A DNA stretch of 64,000 nt from Burkholderia oklahomensis C6786 (lineage in GTDB: Bacteria > Pseudomonadota > Gammaproteobacteria > Burkholderiales > Burkholderiaceae). Both the position numbers and the translations under genes were made by a program. Below the pieces are notes generated by a model. That model was given only the letters and a program-made list of their open reading frames with translations. It was not told the origin of the DNA and made no database searches. The stretch lies in contig NZ_CP009555.1 of the NCBI RefSeq assembly GCF_000959365.1, positions 372,001 to 436,000 of the forward strand, read 5' to 3'. Below, in pieces: positions 30,196 to 37,495 of this stretch (the first letter of the stretch is position 1; each line of letters starts with the position of its first letter).

Positions 30196-31431
30196 ATGCA
30201 TTTCGATTACACCCCGAAAGTCGAAGCGTTGCGCGCGCGGCTCAACGCGTTCTTCGACGAGCACATCTATCCGAACGAGCGCGCGTTCTACGAAGAAATC
30301 GCGCGCAACCGGCGCGCCGGCGACGCATGGCAGCCGGTCGAGCTGATCGAGACGCTAAAGGTGAAGGCGCGCGCCGCGGGCCTGTGGAACCTGTTCCTGC
30401 CCGATTCGACGCGCGGCGCCGGCCTCACGAATCTCGAATACGCGCCGCTTTGCGAAATCATGGGTCGCGTGCCGTGGGCGCCCGAGGTCTTCAACTGCAA
30501 CGCGCCCGACACCGGCAACATGGAAACGCTCGAGCGCTACGGCGCCGATGCGCACAAGGCGACGTGGCTCGAACCGCTGCTCGACGGCACGATCCGCTCG
30601 GCGTTCCTGATGACGGAGCCCGAGGTCGCGTCGTCGGACGCGACGAACATCCGGACCCGCATCGAGCGCGATGGCGGCGACTACGTGATCAACGGCCACA
30701 AGTGGTGGTCGTCCGGCGCCGGCGATCCGCGCTGCAAACTCTACATCGTGATGGGCAAGACGGATCCCGACGCGCCCCGCCACGCGCAGCAATCGATGAT
30801 CCTCGTGCCGTCCGATGCGCCCGGCGTCACCGTGCGCCGGCCGCTCAACGTGTTCGGCTACGACGACGCGCCGCACGGCCACATGGAGATCACGCTCGAG
30901 AACGTGCGCGTGCCCGCGTCGAACCTGCTGCTCGGCGAAGGACGCGGCTTCGAGATCGCACAGGGGCGGCTCGGGCCGGGCCGCATCCATCACTGCATGC
31001 GGCTCGTCGGGCTCGCGGAGCGCGCGCTCGAACTGATGTGCCGGCGCGCGTCCGAGCGCATCGCGTTCGGCAAGCCGATCGCCGCGCAGACGGTCACGCA
31101 GGAGCGGATCGCCGAAGCGCGCTGCATGATCGAGCAGGCGCGGCTTCTCACGCTGAAGACCGCGTACATGATGGATACCGTCGGCAACAAGGGCGCGCGC
31201 GGCGAGATCGCGATGATCAAGGTGGTCGCGCCGAACATGGCGTGCGAGGTGATCGACTGGGCGATCCAGGCGCACGGCGGCGGCGGCGTCAGCGACGATT
31301 TCCCGCTCGCGTACGCGTATGCGAGCGCGCGGACGCTGCGCTTCGCGGACGGCCCCGACGAAGTGCATCGCAACGCGATCGCGAAGCTCGAACTCGCACG
31401 CCATGCGAGCGCGCCGGCACGAGGAAGCTGA
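30196..31431 (+). CDS. Acyl-CoA dehydrogenase family protein, ACAD11/LvaC-like
   Basis: 411 residues with the three-domain ACAD fold. Visible: [13 protein letters not shown] and [14 protein letters not shown] (FAD/substrate-binding middle domain), [14 protein letters not shown], and [11 protein letters not shown] near the C-terminus. In that last motif, where medium-chain ACADs have the catalytic Glu of YEGT, this protein has Asp; ADGPDEVH is the form I associate with the ACAD10/11 subgroup. Partnered with the APH-type kinase upstream, it may eliminate phosphate from a 4-phosphoacyl-CoA rather than act as a plain dehydrogenase. AGGCGAGG before the ATG is a plausible ribosome binding site. Confidence 0.86.
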   Translation: MHFDYTPKVEALRARLNAFFDEHIYPNERAFYEEIARNRRAGDAWQPVELIETLKVKARAAGLWNLFLPDSTRGAGLTNLEYAPLCEIMGRVPWAPEVFNCNAPDTGNMETLERYGADAHKATWLEPLLDGTIRSAFLMTEPEVASSDATNIRTRIERDGGDYVINGHKWWSSGAGDPRCKLYIVMGKTDPDAPRHAQQSMILVPSDAPGVTVRRPLNVFGYDDAPHGHMEITLENVRVPASNLLLGEGRGFEIAQGRLGPGRIHHCMRLVGLAERALELMCRRASERIAFGKPIAAQTVTQERIAEARCMIEQARLLTLKTAYMMDTVGNKGARGEIAMIKVVAPNMACEVIDWAIQAHGGGGVSDDFPLAYAYASARTLRFADGPDEVHRNAIAKLELARHASAPARGS

Positions 31432-31753
31432 CGCGGCGGCGATCGGCGGCAGGCGTCGGCCGCGCGCGCCGACGCGATCGCCGTCTTGCGCGCGGCGGTG
31501 CGGGTGGCAGGCGTTTCGAGTTCGCTCCGGCGAACCGGCGAACCGACGAACCAACAAACCGGCAAATCGCCGGGTCGCCGAACCGAGGCCGCGCGGCGCG
31601 CATCGAAACGAAACGCGGCGGCGCGCCACGCGCGGGCGTCGTTTCCTCCGCCGGCGCGGCCGTCTGCAGCGCCGACGGATCTATGCTCTAATTTCCCGCG
31701 TGCCGCGGCGCCGTGACGGCGCCGCATCGACGAACCGTCACAAAGGAACGACG
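31432..31753. other. Intergenic region with short tandem repeat
   Basis: About 320 bases between the acyl-CoA dehydrogenase and the downstream glutathione transferase. It contains the 8-bp tandem repeat at 31530-31585 and otherwise nothing coding. Confidence 0.5.
31530..31585. repeat. Degenerate 8-bp tandem repeat, seven units
   Basis: Seven consecutive octamers: GCGAACCG, GCGAACCG, ACGAACCA, ACAAACCG, GCAAATCG, CCGGGTCG, CCGAACCG. The first two are identical and the rest diverge by one to three bases. This is a candidate variable-number repeat upstream of the glutathione transferase gene. Confidence 0.8.
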
Positions 31754-32449
31754 ATGATCGACGTCTACAGCTGGGCAACCCCGAACGGCCACAAAGTCCA
31801 TATCCTGCTCGAGGAGACCGGCCTCGAGTATCGCGTGCATCCGATCGATATCGGTGCGGGCGACCAGTTCAAGCCGGAATTCCTGAAGATCAGCCCGAAC
31901 AACAAGATCCCGGCGATCGTCGATCACGACGGTCCCGACGGCAAGCCGATCTCGCTGTTTGAATCGGGCGCGATCTTGATCTATCTCGCCGAGAAGACCG
32001 GCAAGTTCCTGCCGTCCGCGCCCGTCGCGCGCTACGCAACGCTGGAATGGCTGATGTTCCAGATGGGCGGCGTCGGCCCGATGCTCGGACAGGCGCACCA
32101 CTTCCGCCTCTATGCGCCCCAGCAGATCGAGTACGCGATCAACCGCTACACGAACGAGGCGAAGCGGCTGTACGGCGTGATGGACAAGCGCCTCGCCGAA
32201 TCCGCGTACCTCGCGAGCGACGGCTACACGATCGCCGACATCGCGACGTTCCCGTGGACCCGCTCATGGAAGAACCAGGGCATCGAGCTCGACGAATTCC
32301 CGAACGTGAAGCGCTGGCATGAAGCGATCGCCGCGCGTCCGGCGGTGCAGCGCGGCGTCGAGGTGCTGGCGTCGCTGCGCAAGCCGTTGCAGGACGACGA
32401 TCGCGCACGCGAGATGCTGTTCGGCGCGACGCAGTACTCGCGCCACTGA
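31754..32449 (+). CDS. Glutathione S-transferase, YfcG/YghU-like
   Basis: 231 residues, with AAAGGAACGACG before the ATG. The N-terminal motif YSWATPNGHKVHILLEETGL and the glutathione site NNKIPAIVDHDGPDG plus LFESGAILIYLAEKTG match the Nu-class (YfcG/YghU) disulfide-bond reductases of bacteria. The C-terminal helical domain has GYTIADIATFPW. It probably uses glutathione or glutathione disulfide to reduce disulfides or peroxides in the cytosol. Monocistronic, ending at a strong terminator. Confidence 0.9.
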   Translation: MIDVYSWATPNGHKVHILLEETGLEYRVHPIDIGAGDQFKPEFLKISPNNKIPAIVDHDGPDGKPISLFESGAILIYLAEKTGKFLPSAPVARYATLEWLMFQMGGVGPMLGQAHHFRLYAPQQIEYAINRYTNEAKRLYGVMDKRLAESAYLASDGYTIADIATFPWTRSWKNQGIELDEFPNVKRWHEAIAARPAVQRGVEVLASLRKPLQDDDRAREMLFGATQYSRH

Positions 32450-32499
32450 CGCGCGGCCGGCCGCGCGGCGACGGTCGCGGGTCACGTCGATCGAAAAGA

Positions 32500-32531
32500 A
32501 AAAGGGACGCGGTTCGACTCGCGTCCCTTTT
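32500..32531. terminator. Bidirectional terminator
   Basis: 12-bp perfect arms AAAAGGGACGCG and CGCGTCCCTTTT around an 8-base loop, between the converging glutathione transferase and MaoC genes. Confidence 0.88.
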
Positions 32532-32604
32532 CATTCCTGCCGCCTTCGCCACGCGATGCGCCGCCGCGACCGCGCTGCAAAGCCGCGAAACGCCGCGCGA
32601 GCGC

Positions 32605-33099
32605 TCAGAAGAAATGCAGCGTGACGAACTCCGCCGCGCATGCGTGCGCCTGCTTTTCGGGATGCTCGATCTCGACCGACACCGACCACGTCGCGCGCAT
32701 GCCGCCCTGCGCGCCTTCGCTCACGTCCTTCACCGCGAAGCGCGCCCGCACGCGCGCGCCGACCGGCACCGGCCGCAGGAAGCGCACGCGATTGAGCCCG
32801 TAGTTCACGCTCATCCGCTCCTCGAAGCGGACCGCGTCGACCATCAGCGCGGGAATCAGCGACAGCGTCAGAAAGCCGTGCGCGATCGGCCCGCCGAATG
32901 GCGATTCGCGTCGCGCGCGCTCGGGATCGACGTGAATCCATTGCCGATCGTCGGTCGCTTCCGCGAAACGGTCGACGCGCGGCTGATCGACGGTAATCCA
33001 GCCGCTCACGAACGGCTCCCCGCCGACGAGCTCGCGCAGCGCCTGCGCCGACGCGATCGTCGGCAGCGCCGCTTGCCTGTCGTCCGTCGTGTCCGTCAT
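32605..33099 (-). CDS. MaoC-like dehydratase (hot-dog fold), second of a pair
   Basis: 164 residues. The hydratase-2 catalytic segment ATDDRQWIHVDPERARRESP shows the Asp-His pair, followed by FGGPIAHGFLTLSL. It should hydrate an enoyl-CoA to the (R)-3-hydroxyacyl-CoA. Its ATG overlaps the stop of the preceding MaoC gene by four bases (ATGA), so the two are translationally coupled and may form a heteromeric enzyme, as seen for MaoC pairs in steroid side-chain breakdown. Last gene of the minus-strand acyl-CoA run. Confidence 0.85.
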   Translation of the reverse strand: MTDTTDDRQAALPTIASAQALRELVGGEPFVSGWITVDQPRVDRFAEATDDRQWIHVDPERARRESPFGGPIAHGFLTLSLIPALMVDAVRFEERMSVNYGLNRVRFLRPVPVGARVRARFAVKDVSEGAQGGMRATWSVSVEIEHPEKQAHACAAEFVTLHFF

Positions 33100-33554
33100 G
33101 CGCGCTCCTTCGGCTCCCGCAGCCCGAACATCACCTTCGAGCGCACGGTGATGACCGTCTCGCCCTGCTCGTTGACGCCTTCCCATTCGGTCGTCACGAT
33201 CCCGCGATCGGGCCGGCTCGCGGACAGCCGCTTGTCGAGGACCTTGTTGTACATCGTGATCGTGTCGCCCGAGCGCACCGGCTTGATCCAGCGGATCTCG
33301 TCGATGCCGGGCGAGCCCAGGCTCGTCGAGCCTTGCAGCACGTTGCGCACGAGCATGCCCATGAACACCGAGCACGTATGCCAGCCGCTCGCGACGAGCC
33401 CGCCGAACATCGACGACTTCGCCGCTTCCTCGTCGACGTGAAAAGGCTGCGGGTCGTACGCCTGCGCGAACGTGACGATTTCATCGGACGTGAATCGATG
33501 CTTGCCGACTTCGGTTTTACCGCCGACTTCCAGGTCTTCGTAACTGATACCCAT
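33096..33554 (-). CDS. MaoC-like dehydratase, first of a pair
   Basis: 152 residues. YDPQPFHVDEEAAKSS followed by FGGLVASGWHT is the hydratase-2 motif with its Asp-His pair. It overlaps the next MaoC gene by four bases and follows the short acyl-CoA dehydrogenase by 39 bases. The two MaoC proteins are clearly different in sequence, so they are either a heterodimer or act on different substrates. The substrate is unknown. Confidence 0.86.
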   Translation of the reverse strand: MGISYEDLEVGGKTEVGKHRFTSDEIVTFAQAYDPQPFHVDEEAAKSSMFGGLVASGWHTCSVFMGMLVRNVLQGSTSLGSPGIDEIRWIKPVRSGDTITMYNKVLDKRLSASRPDRGIVTTEWEGVNEQGETVITVRSKVMFGLREPKERA

Positions 33555-33593
33555 CGAGCTTCTCCGTGAAATGAGACGGGCGGGCGCGCCCGC

Positions 33594-34727
33594 TCAGGCA
33601 TCCTGCAATGCCGCGAAATCCGGCAGCGACGCAAAGCGTGCGAGATGATGATCGACGTCGCCGAGCGTCGTTTCGATGATCGACAGACGCTTGAACAGAT
33701 GCGCGGCCGCGACCTCGTCGGTGACGCCCATCCCGCCGTGCAGCTGCACCGCCTGCTGGCCGACGAAGCGCGCCGCCTGGCCGATGCGGACCTTCGCCGC
33801 CGACACCGCCTTGCGACGCGCGTCGGCATCGTCGCTCGCATAGCGCACCGCGGCGAGATACGCGAGCGAGCGCGCCTGCTCGACATGGATCAGCATGTCG
33901 ACCATCCGGTGCTGCAGCGCCTGGAAGCGCGCGATCGGCACGCCGAACTGCTGGCGCGTCTTCGTATAGTCGAGCGTTGCGCGATTGAGCGCGTCGAGCG
34001 CGCCGAGCGCCTCCGCGCACAGCAGCACGATCCCGTAGTCGGCGATCTTCTCGAGCGCGGACGCGTCGCGCTCGCCGCCGGCAAGCGCGCGCGCCGGCGT
34101 GCTCGACAGGCGGATCGTCGCCGCGCGCTGGCCGTCGATCGTCCGATAGTCGACGACATCCGCGCCCGTCGCACCGCGCGCCACCACGAACAGGCCGAGC
34201 GCGCCGTTCGGCAGCCGTGCGGGCGCGATCAGGGCATCCGCCTGCGCGCCGTGCTGGATGACCGACTTGACGCCGTTCAGCACGAAAGCATCGCCATGAG
34301 GCCGCGCGGTCGTCTCGATCGCGAACAGGTCGTAGCGCGCGTGCGGCTCGTGGAACGCGACCGCGAGCTTCGCGTCGCCCTGCGCCACGCGTTCGAGGAG
34401 CGCGGCGTCTTCGCCGCTGCCCGAGCCCGCGACGCGCACCGCCTCGATCCCGACCGCGGTCGCCCAATAGGGCTCGACGACGAGCGCGCGCCCGAGCTCC
34501 TGCATCGCGACGAGCATGTCGACGGCGCCGCCGCCGAAACCGCCGTGCGCTTCCGGCACGGGCAGCGCGGTGAGGCCGAGCCCGGCGAACGCGCGCCACT
34601 GGTCGGCCGACACGCCGGCATCCGAATGGACGATCGCGCGCCGCGCGTCGAAGCCGTAGCGCTCGTCGAGATAGCGGCGCAGCGCGTCGGCGAATTGCTG
34701 TTGTTCTTCGCTGAAGGTGAAGTTCAT
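33594..34727 (-). CDS. Acyl-CoA dehydrogenase family protein (short partner, non-canonical active site)
   Basis: 377 residues. ACAD features include QQFGVPIARFQALQHRMVDM and AVQLHGGMGVTDE, and the C-terminal region reads HLFKRLSIIETTLGDVDHHL, with no YEGT-type catalytic Glu motif. This form is typical of one subunit of heteromeric ACADs described in mycobacterial steroid catabolism (FadE/ChsE pairs). It follows the longer ACAD gene by only 11 bases. ATG 34727 is preceded by GAGGAG. The partnership is inferred from order and sequence, not shown. Confidence 0.83.
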   Translation of the reverse strand: MNFTFSEEQQQFADALRRYLDERYGFDARRAIVHSDAGVSADQWRAFAGLGLTALPVPEAHGGFGGGAVDMLVAMQELGRALVVEPYWATAVGIEAVRVAGSGSGEDAALLERVAQGDAKLAVAFHEPHARYDLFAIETTARPHGDAFVLNGVKSVIQHGAQADALIAPARLPNGALGLFVVARGATGADVVDYRTIDGQRAATIRLSSTPARALAGGERDASALEKIADYGIVLLCAEALGALDALNRATLDYTKTRQQFGVPIARFQALQHRMVDMLIHVEQARSLAYLAAVRYASDDADARRKAVSAAKVRIGQAARFVGQQAVQLHGGMGVTDEVAAAHLFKRLSIIETTLGDVDHHLARFASLPDFAALQDA

Positions 34728-34738
34728 GGCGCCGCTCC

Positions 34739-35935
34739 TCACAGTCCGAGAATCATCTGCGCGATGATGTTCTTCTGGATTTCGTTCGAACCGCCGTAGA
34801 TCGAAGTCTTGCGGTAGTTGAAGTAATACGCGGCAAGCGGCGCCGCGTCGTCGTCGCCCGCGACGCTGTGCTCGCGCTCGCCTTCGAGGAACGGTGCGTC
34901 GAACGGCGCGGCGAGCGGCCCGATCGCGTCGACCATCAGCTCGGTCAGCGCCTGCTGGATCTCGGAGCCCTTGATCTTCAACATCGACGCCTCCGGCCCC
35001 GGCCCGCGCCCGCTCGCCTCGCTGCTGACGACGCGCAGCACCGTGACTTCGAGCGCCATCAGCTCGATCTCGAGCGCGGCGATCTTCGCGGCGAAAACGG
35101 GATCGGCGATGAGCGGCTTGCCGTTCTTGCGCTCGCGCGACGCAATGCGCTTCAGGAAATCGAGTTCGCGCTTCGACGCGCCGACGCGCGCGATGCCGGT
35201 GCGCTCGTGTCCGAGCAGATACTTCGCGTAGGTCCAGCCATGGTTTTCTTCGCCGACGAGATTCCCGACGGGCACCTTCACGTCCTCGAAGAACACTTCG
35301 TTGACTTCGTGGTCCTCGTCGAGCGTGGTGATCGGGCGCACGGTGATGCCCGGCGACTTCATGTCGATCAGCAGGAACGAGATCCCTTCCTGCTTCTTCG
35401 CCGCGGGATCGGTGCGCACGAGGCAGAACATCAAGTCCGCGTACTGGCCGAGCGTCGTCCAGGTCTTCTGGCCATTGACGACGTAATGATCGCCGTGCCG
35501 CTCGGCGCGCGTGCGCAGCGACGCGAGATCGGAGCCCGAGCCGGGCTCCGAATAGCCCTGGCACCACCAGTCGGTGCCGTCGAGAATCCGCGGCAAATAA
35601 TGGCGCTTCTGCGCTTCGCTGCCGTACTTCATCAGTACCGGCGCAACCATCGATACGCCGAACGGCAGCACGGGCGGCGCGCCGATCCGCGCGCACTCCT
35701 CTTCCCAGATGTGGCGCTGCGTCGCGTTCCAGCCGGGCCCGCCGTATTCGACGGGCCACGCGGGCGCGGACCAGCCTCGCGTGCCGAGCAGCCGATGCCA
35801 GCTCGCGAAGTCGTCGCGATTCAGACGTTTGTGATCGAGAACCTTGGCGCGCAGCGTGCGAGGCAGATTCGCCTCGAGCCATGCGCGAACTTCGGCGCGG
35901 AACGCGTCGTCGGCGGGGGAATAATCGAGATCCAT
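34739..35935 (-). CDS. Acyl-CoA dehydrogenase family protein (long partner)
   Basis: 398 residues, with ACAD motifs GYSEPGSGSDLASLRT, VNGQKTWTTLGQYAD and the C-terminal SIYGGSNEIQKNIIAQ. In the last motif Gly stands where medium-chain ACADs carry the catalytic Glu (YEGT), so the base must lie elsewhere, for example on the helix used by isovaleryl-CoA dehydrogenase and the FadE heteromers. First gene of a four-gene minus-strand run with a second ACAD and two MaoC hydratases. AGGAGACAC lies before the ATG. It probably oxidises an acyl-CoA with a bulky or branched side chain. Confidence 0.86.
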   Translation of the reverse strand: MDLDYSPADDAFRAEVRAWLEANLPRTLRAKVLDHKRLNRDDFASWHRLLGTRGWSAPAWPVEYGGPGWNATQRHIWEEECARIGAPPVLPFGVSMVAPVLMKYGSEAQKRHYLPRILDGTDWWCQGYSEPGSGSDLASLRTRAERHGDHYVVNGQKTWTTLGQYADLMFCLVRTDPAAKKQEGISFLLIDMKSPGITVRPITTLDEDHEVNEVFFEDVKVPVGNLVGEENHGWTYAKYLLGHERTGIARVGASKRELDFLKRIASRERKNGKPLIADPVFAAKIAALEIELMALEVTVLRVVSSEASGRGPGPEASMLKIKGSEIQQALTELMVDAIGPLAAPFDAPFLEGEREHSVAGDDDAAPLAAYYFNYRKTSIYGGSNEIQKNIIAQMILGL

Positions 35936-35997
35936 GCGCAGTGTCTCCTCTGACCGCGCCGGCGGCCGCCGACGGCCGCGCAGCGATCAGCGGTCGA

Positions 35998-36420
35998 TCA
36001 CTGCAAAGGCTCTTTCAGCGCGGCCGGAACCGGCAGCGGCATCACGTCGATGCCTTCTTCGGCCAAGGCTTGCGCGTCTTCGGGCGTGGTGACGCCGCGA
36101 ATGCTGCGCGCGGGCGCTTCGTTGTAGTGAATGCGCCGCGCTTCCTCGGCGAAGCGCTCGCCCACGTTCTCGGTCTTCGCGAGCACCTCGCGCAGCGCAC
36201 GCATTGCCTGCGCCTGCAGTTCGCGCGGATCGGCCGGCTGCGCCTGCGTCGCGCCCGACAGATTCAGGCGCGGCGCGGACGGCATGCGGCTGACCTCGGT
36301 CGAACCGCAAACCGGGCATTCGACCAGCTTGCGGGACAACTGCGCTTCGAACTCATCGGCCGATGCGAACCAGCCTTCGAACCGATGGCCATCCGGGCAC
36401 TGCAAATCGAGGACCTTCAT
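35998..36420 (-). CDS. DUF1178 family protein
   Basis: 140 residues. The start MKVLDLQCPDGHRFEGWF and the zinc-ribbon-like pairs (Cys8 and CPVCGS near residue 36) identify the DUF1178 family, common in proteobacteria and of unknown function. The two Cys groups suggest metal binding, although only three Cys are visible. Cytosolic. It lies 142 bases after the Nudix gene on the same strand and may end the long nuo-associated transcript. Confidence 0.87.
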   Translation of the reverse strand: MKVLDLQCPDGHRFEGWFASADEFEAQLSRKLVECPVCGSTEVSRMPSAPRLNLSGATQAQPADPRELQAQAMRALREVLAKTENVGERFAEEARRIHYNEAPARSIRGVTTPEDAQALAEEGIDVMPLPVPAALKEPLQ

Positions 36421-36562
36421 GCTGAATCAGGGCGTGCTGCCAGTGTATCGCAAATAGAAATTTTGTGAACGGTCGTGCTAAATTAAGTTCGAAAAAGGAC
36501 GCGATCGAACGAACCGACGGCACCGATTGTATCCCTTCGCACAGTCTCCCGCTCGGCCCGGC

Positions 36563-37153
36563 TCACGGCCGGATCGCGTCGCCGAGCGGCCACGCGCCCG
36601 ACATCGCCTTCTCGAGCCACATCGTGCCGATGATCGTCTTGACGTCGCTGATCTGCCCGGTGCGCACCCATTCGAGCAGATCCGGCAGCGTCGCCGTGAA
36701 CGTCTCGAGGAACTCGCCGTCGTCGAGCTTGCGCTCGCCCGCCGTCAGGCCGCGCGCGAGATAGATGTCGATGAATTCGGTCGAATACGAAATGATCGGA
36801 TGAATCCGCGTGAGAAACACGTATTCGCGCGCCGTGTAGCCGGTTTCCTCGCGCAGCTCGCGGATCGCGCACGCGAGCGCGCCTTCGTTCGGATCGAGCT
36901 TGCCCGCCGGGAATTCGGCCATCACCTTGCCGATCGGATAGCGATATTGGCTCTCCATCAGCACGCGGCCGTCGTCGAAGAGCGGAATGACCATCACGGC
37001 GCCCGGATGCGTCACGTATTCGCGCGTCGCATGCTTGCCGTCGGGCAGGCGAACCGTATCGCGCTTGACCTTCAGGAACGAGCCGTCGTACACGGGCTCG
37101 CTTTCGATGCAAGTTTCGGTGAGGGTGGCGTCGTGATTCGGCAAGTCGGCCAT
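36563..37153 (-). CDS. Nudix hydrolase, ADP-ribose pyrophosphatase type
   Basis: 196 residues. The Nudix box G-x5-E-x7-R-E-x2-E-E-x-G reads GKLDPNEGALACAIRELREE then TGY (about residue 84). The N-terminal domain-swapped strand region and length match bacterial ADP-ribose pyrophosphatases (NudF-like), which split ADP-ribose to AMP and ribose 5-phosphate. Only 36 bases separate it from the DUF2818 gene downstream of nuoN, so it is probably co-transcribed with complex I; clearing ADP-ribose from NAD breakdown would fit, but that is inference. Confidence 0.88.
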   Translation of the reverse strand: MADLPNHDATLTETCIESEPVYDGSFLKVKRDTVRLPDGKHATREYVTHPGAVMVIPLFDDGRVLMESQYRYPIGKVMAEFPAGKLDPNEGALACAIRELREETGYTAREYVFLTRIHPIISYSTEFIDIYLARGLTAGERKLDDGEFLETFTATLPDLLEWVRTGQISDVKTIIGTMWLEKAMSGAWPLGDAIRP

Positions 37154-37189
37154 CGGCGGCTCCGCAGTGGGGCGCGACGGCCTACGCCG

Positions 37190-37495
37190 TCAGCGCCGTT
37201 TGACGAGATACTGGAACGTGAAGCCGGGAAACGCAAACACCACAAAAAGACTGAAGGTGATCGCGTAAAACTGCCAGCCCTGTTCGAAGCGATTGCCGGC
37301 GCGCGATTCGAGCCAGAAGCCCAATGCGCCGACGACGAAATACAGCACGATCAATTCGCCGATCCGGATCCACGCGCTCTTTTTCGCCGCCGCCCCGCTC
37401 TTGAGCGGCACGACGGCGAACAGGCGCTGGTTCAGGAACGGCAGGTTGGCGCCCGCGAGCGCCAACAGCACGATGAACCAGCCGGCTGCCGACAT
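37190..37495 (-). CDS. DUF2818 family small membrane protein, linked to complex I
   Basis: 101 residues with three predicted membrane helices (residues ~5-21, 46-65, 73-97). It matches the DUF2818 family, for which no function is established. Its ATG overlaps the TAA of nuoN by one base (TAATG), so translation is coupled to the last complex I subunit. A role as accessory subunit or assembly factor of NADH dehydrogenase is a reasonable inference. The basic C-terminus (KRR) suggests that end faces the cytoplasm. Confidence 0.82.
   Translation of the reverse strand: MSAAGWFIVLLALAGANLPFLNQRLFAVVPLKSGAAAKKSAWIRIGELIVLYFVVGALGFWLESRAGNRFEQGWQFYAITFSLFVVFAFPGFTFQYLVKRR

Noticed and set aside
27339..30197. 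A 952-codon minus-strand frame opposite the acyl-CoA operon
   Set aside because: Antisense to four conserved genes; Arg/His/Val-rich without recognisable domains.
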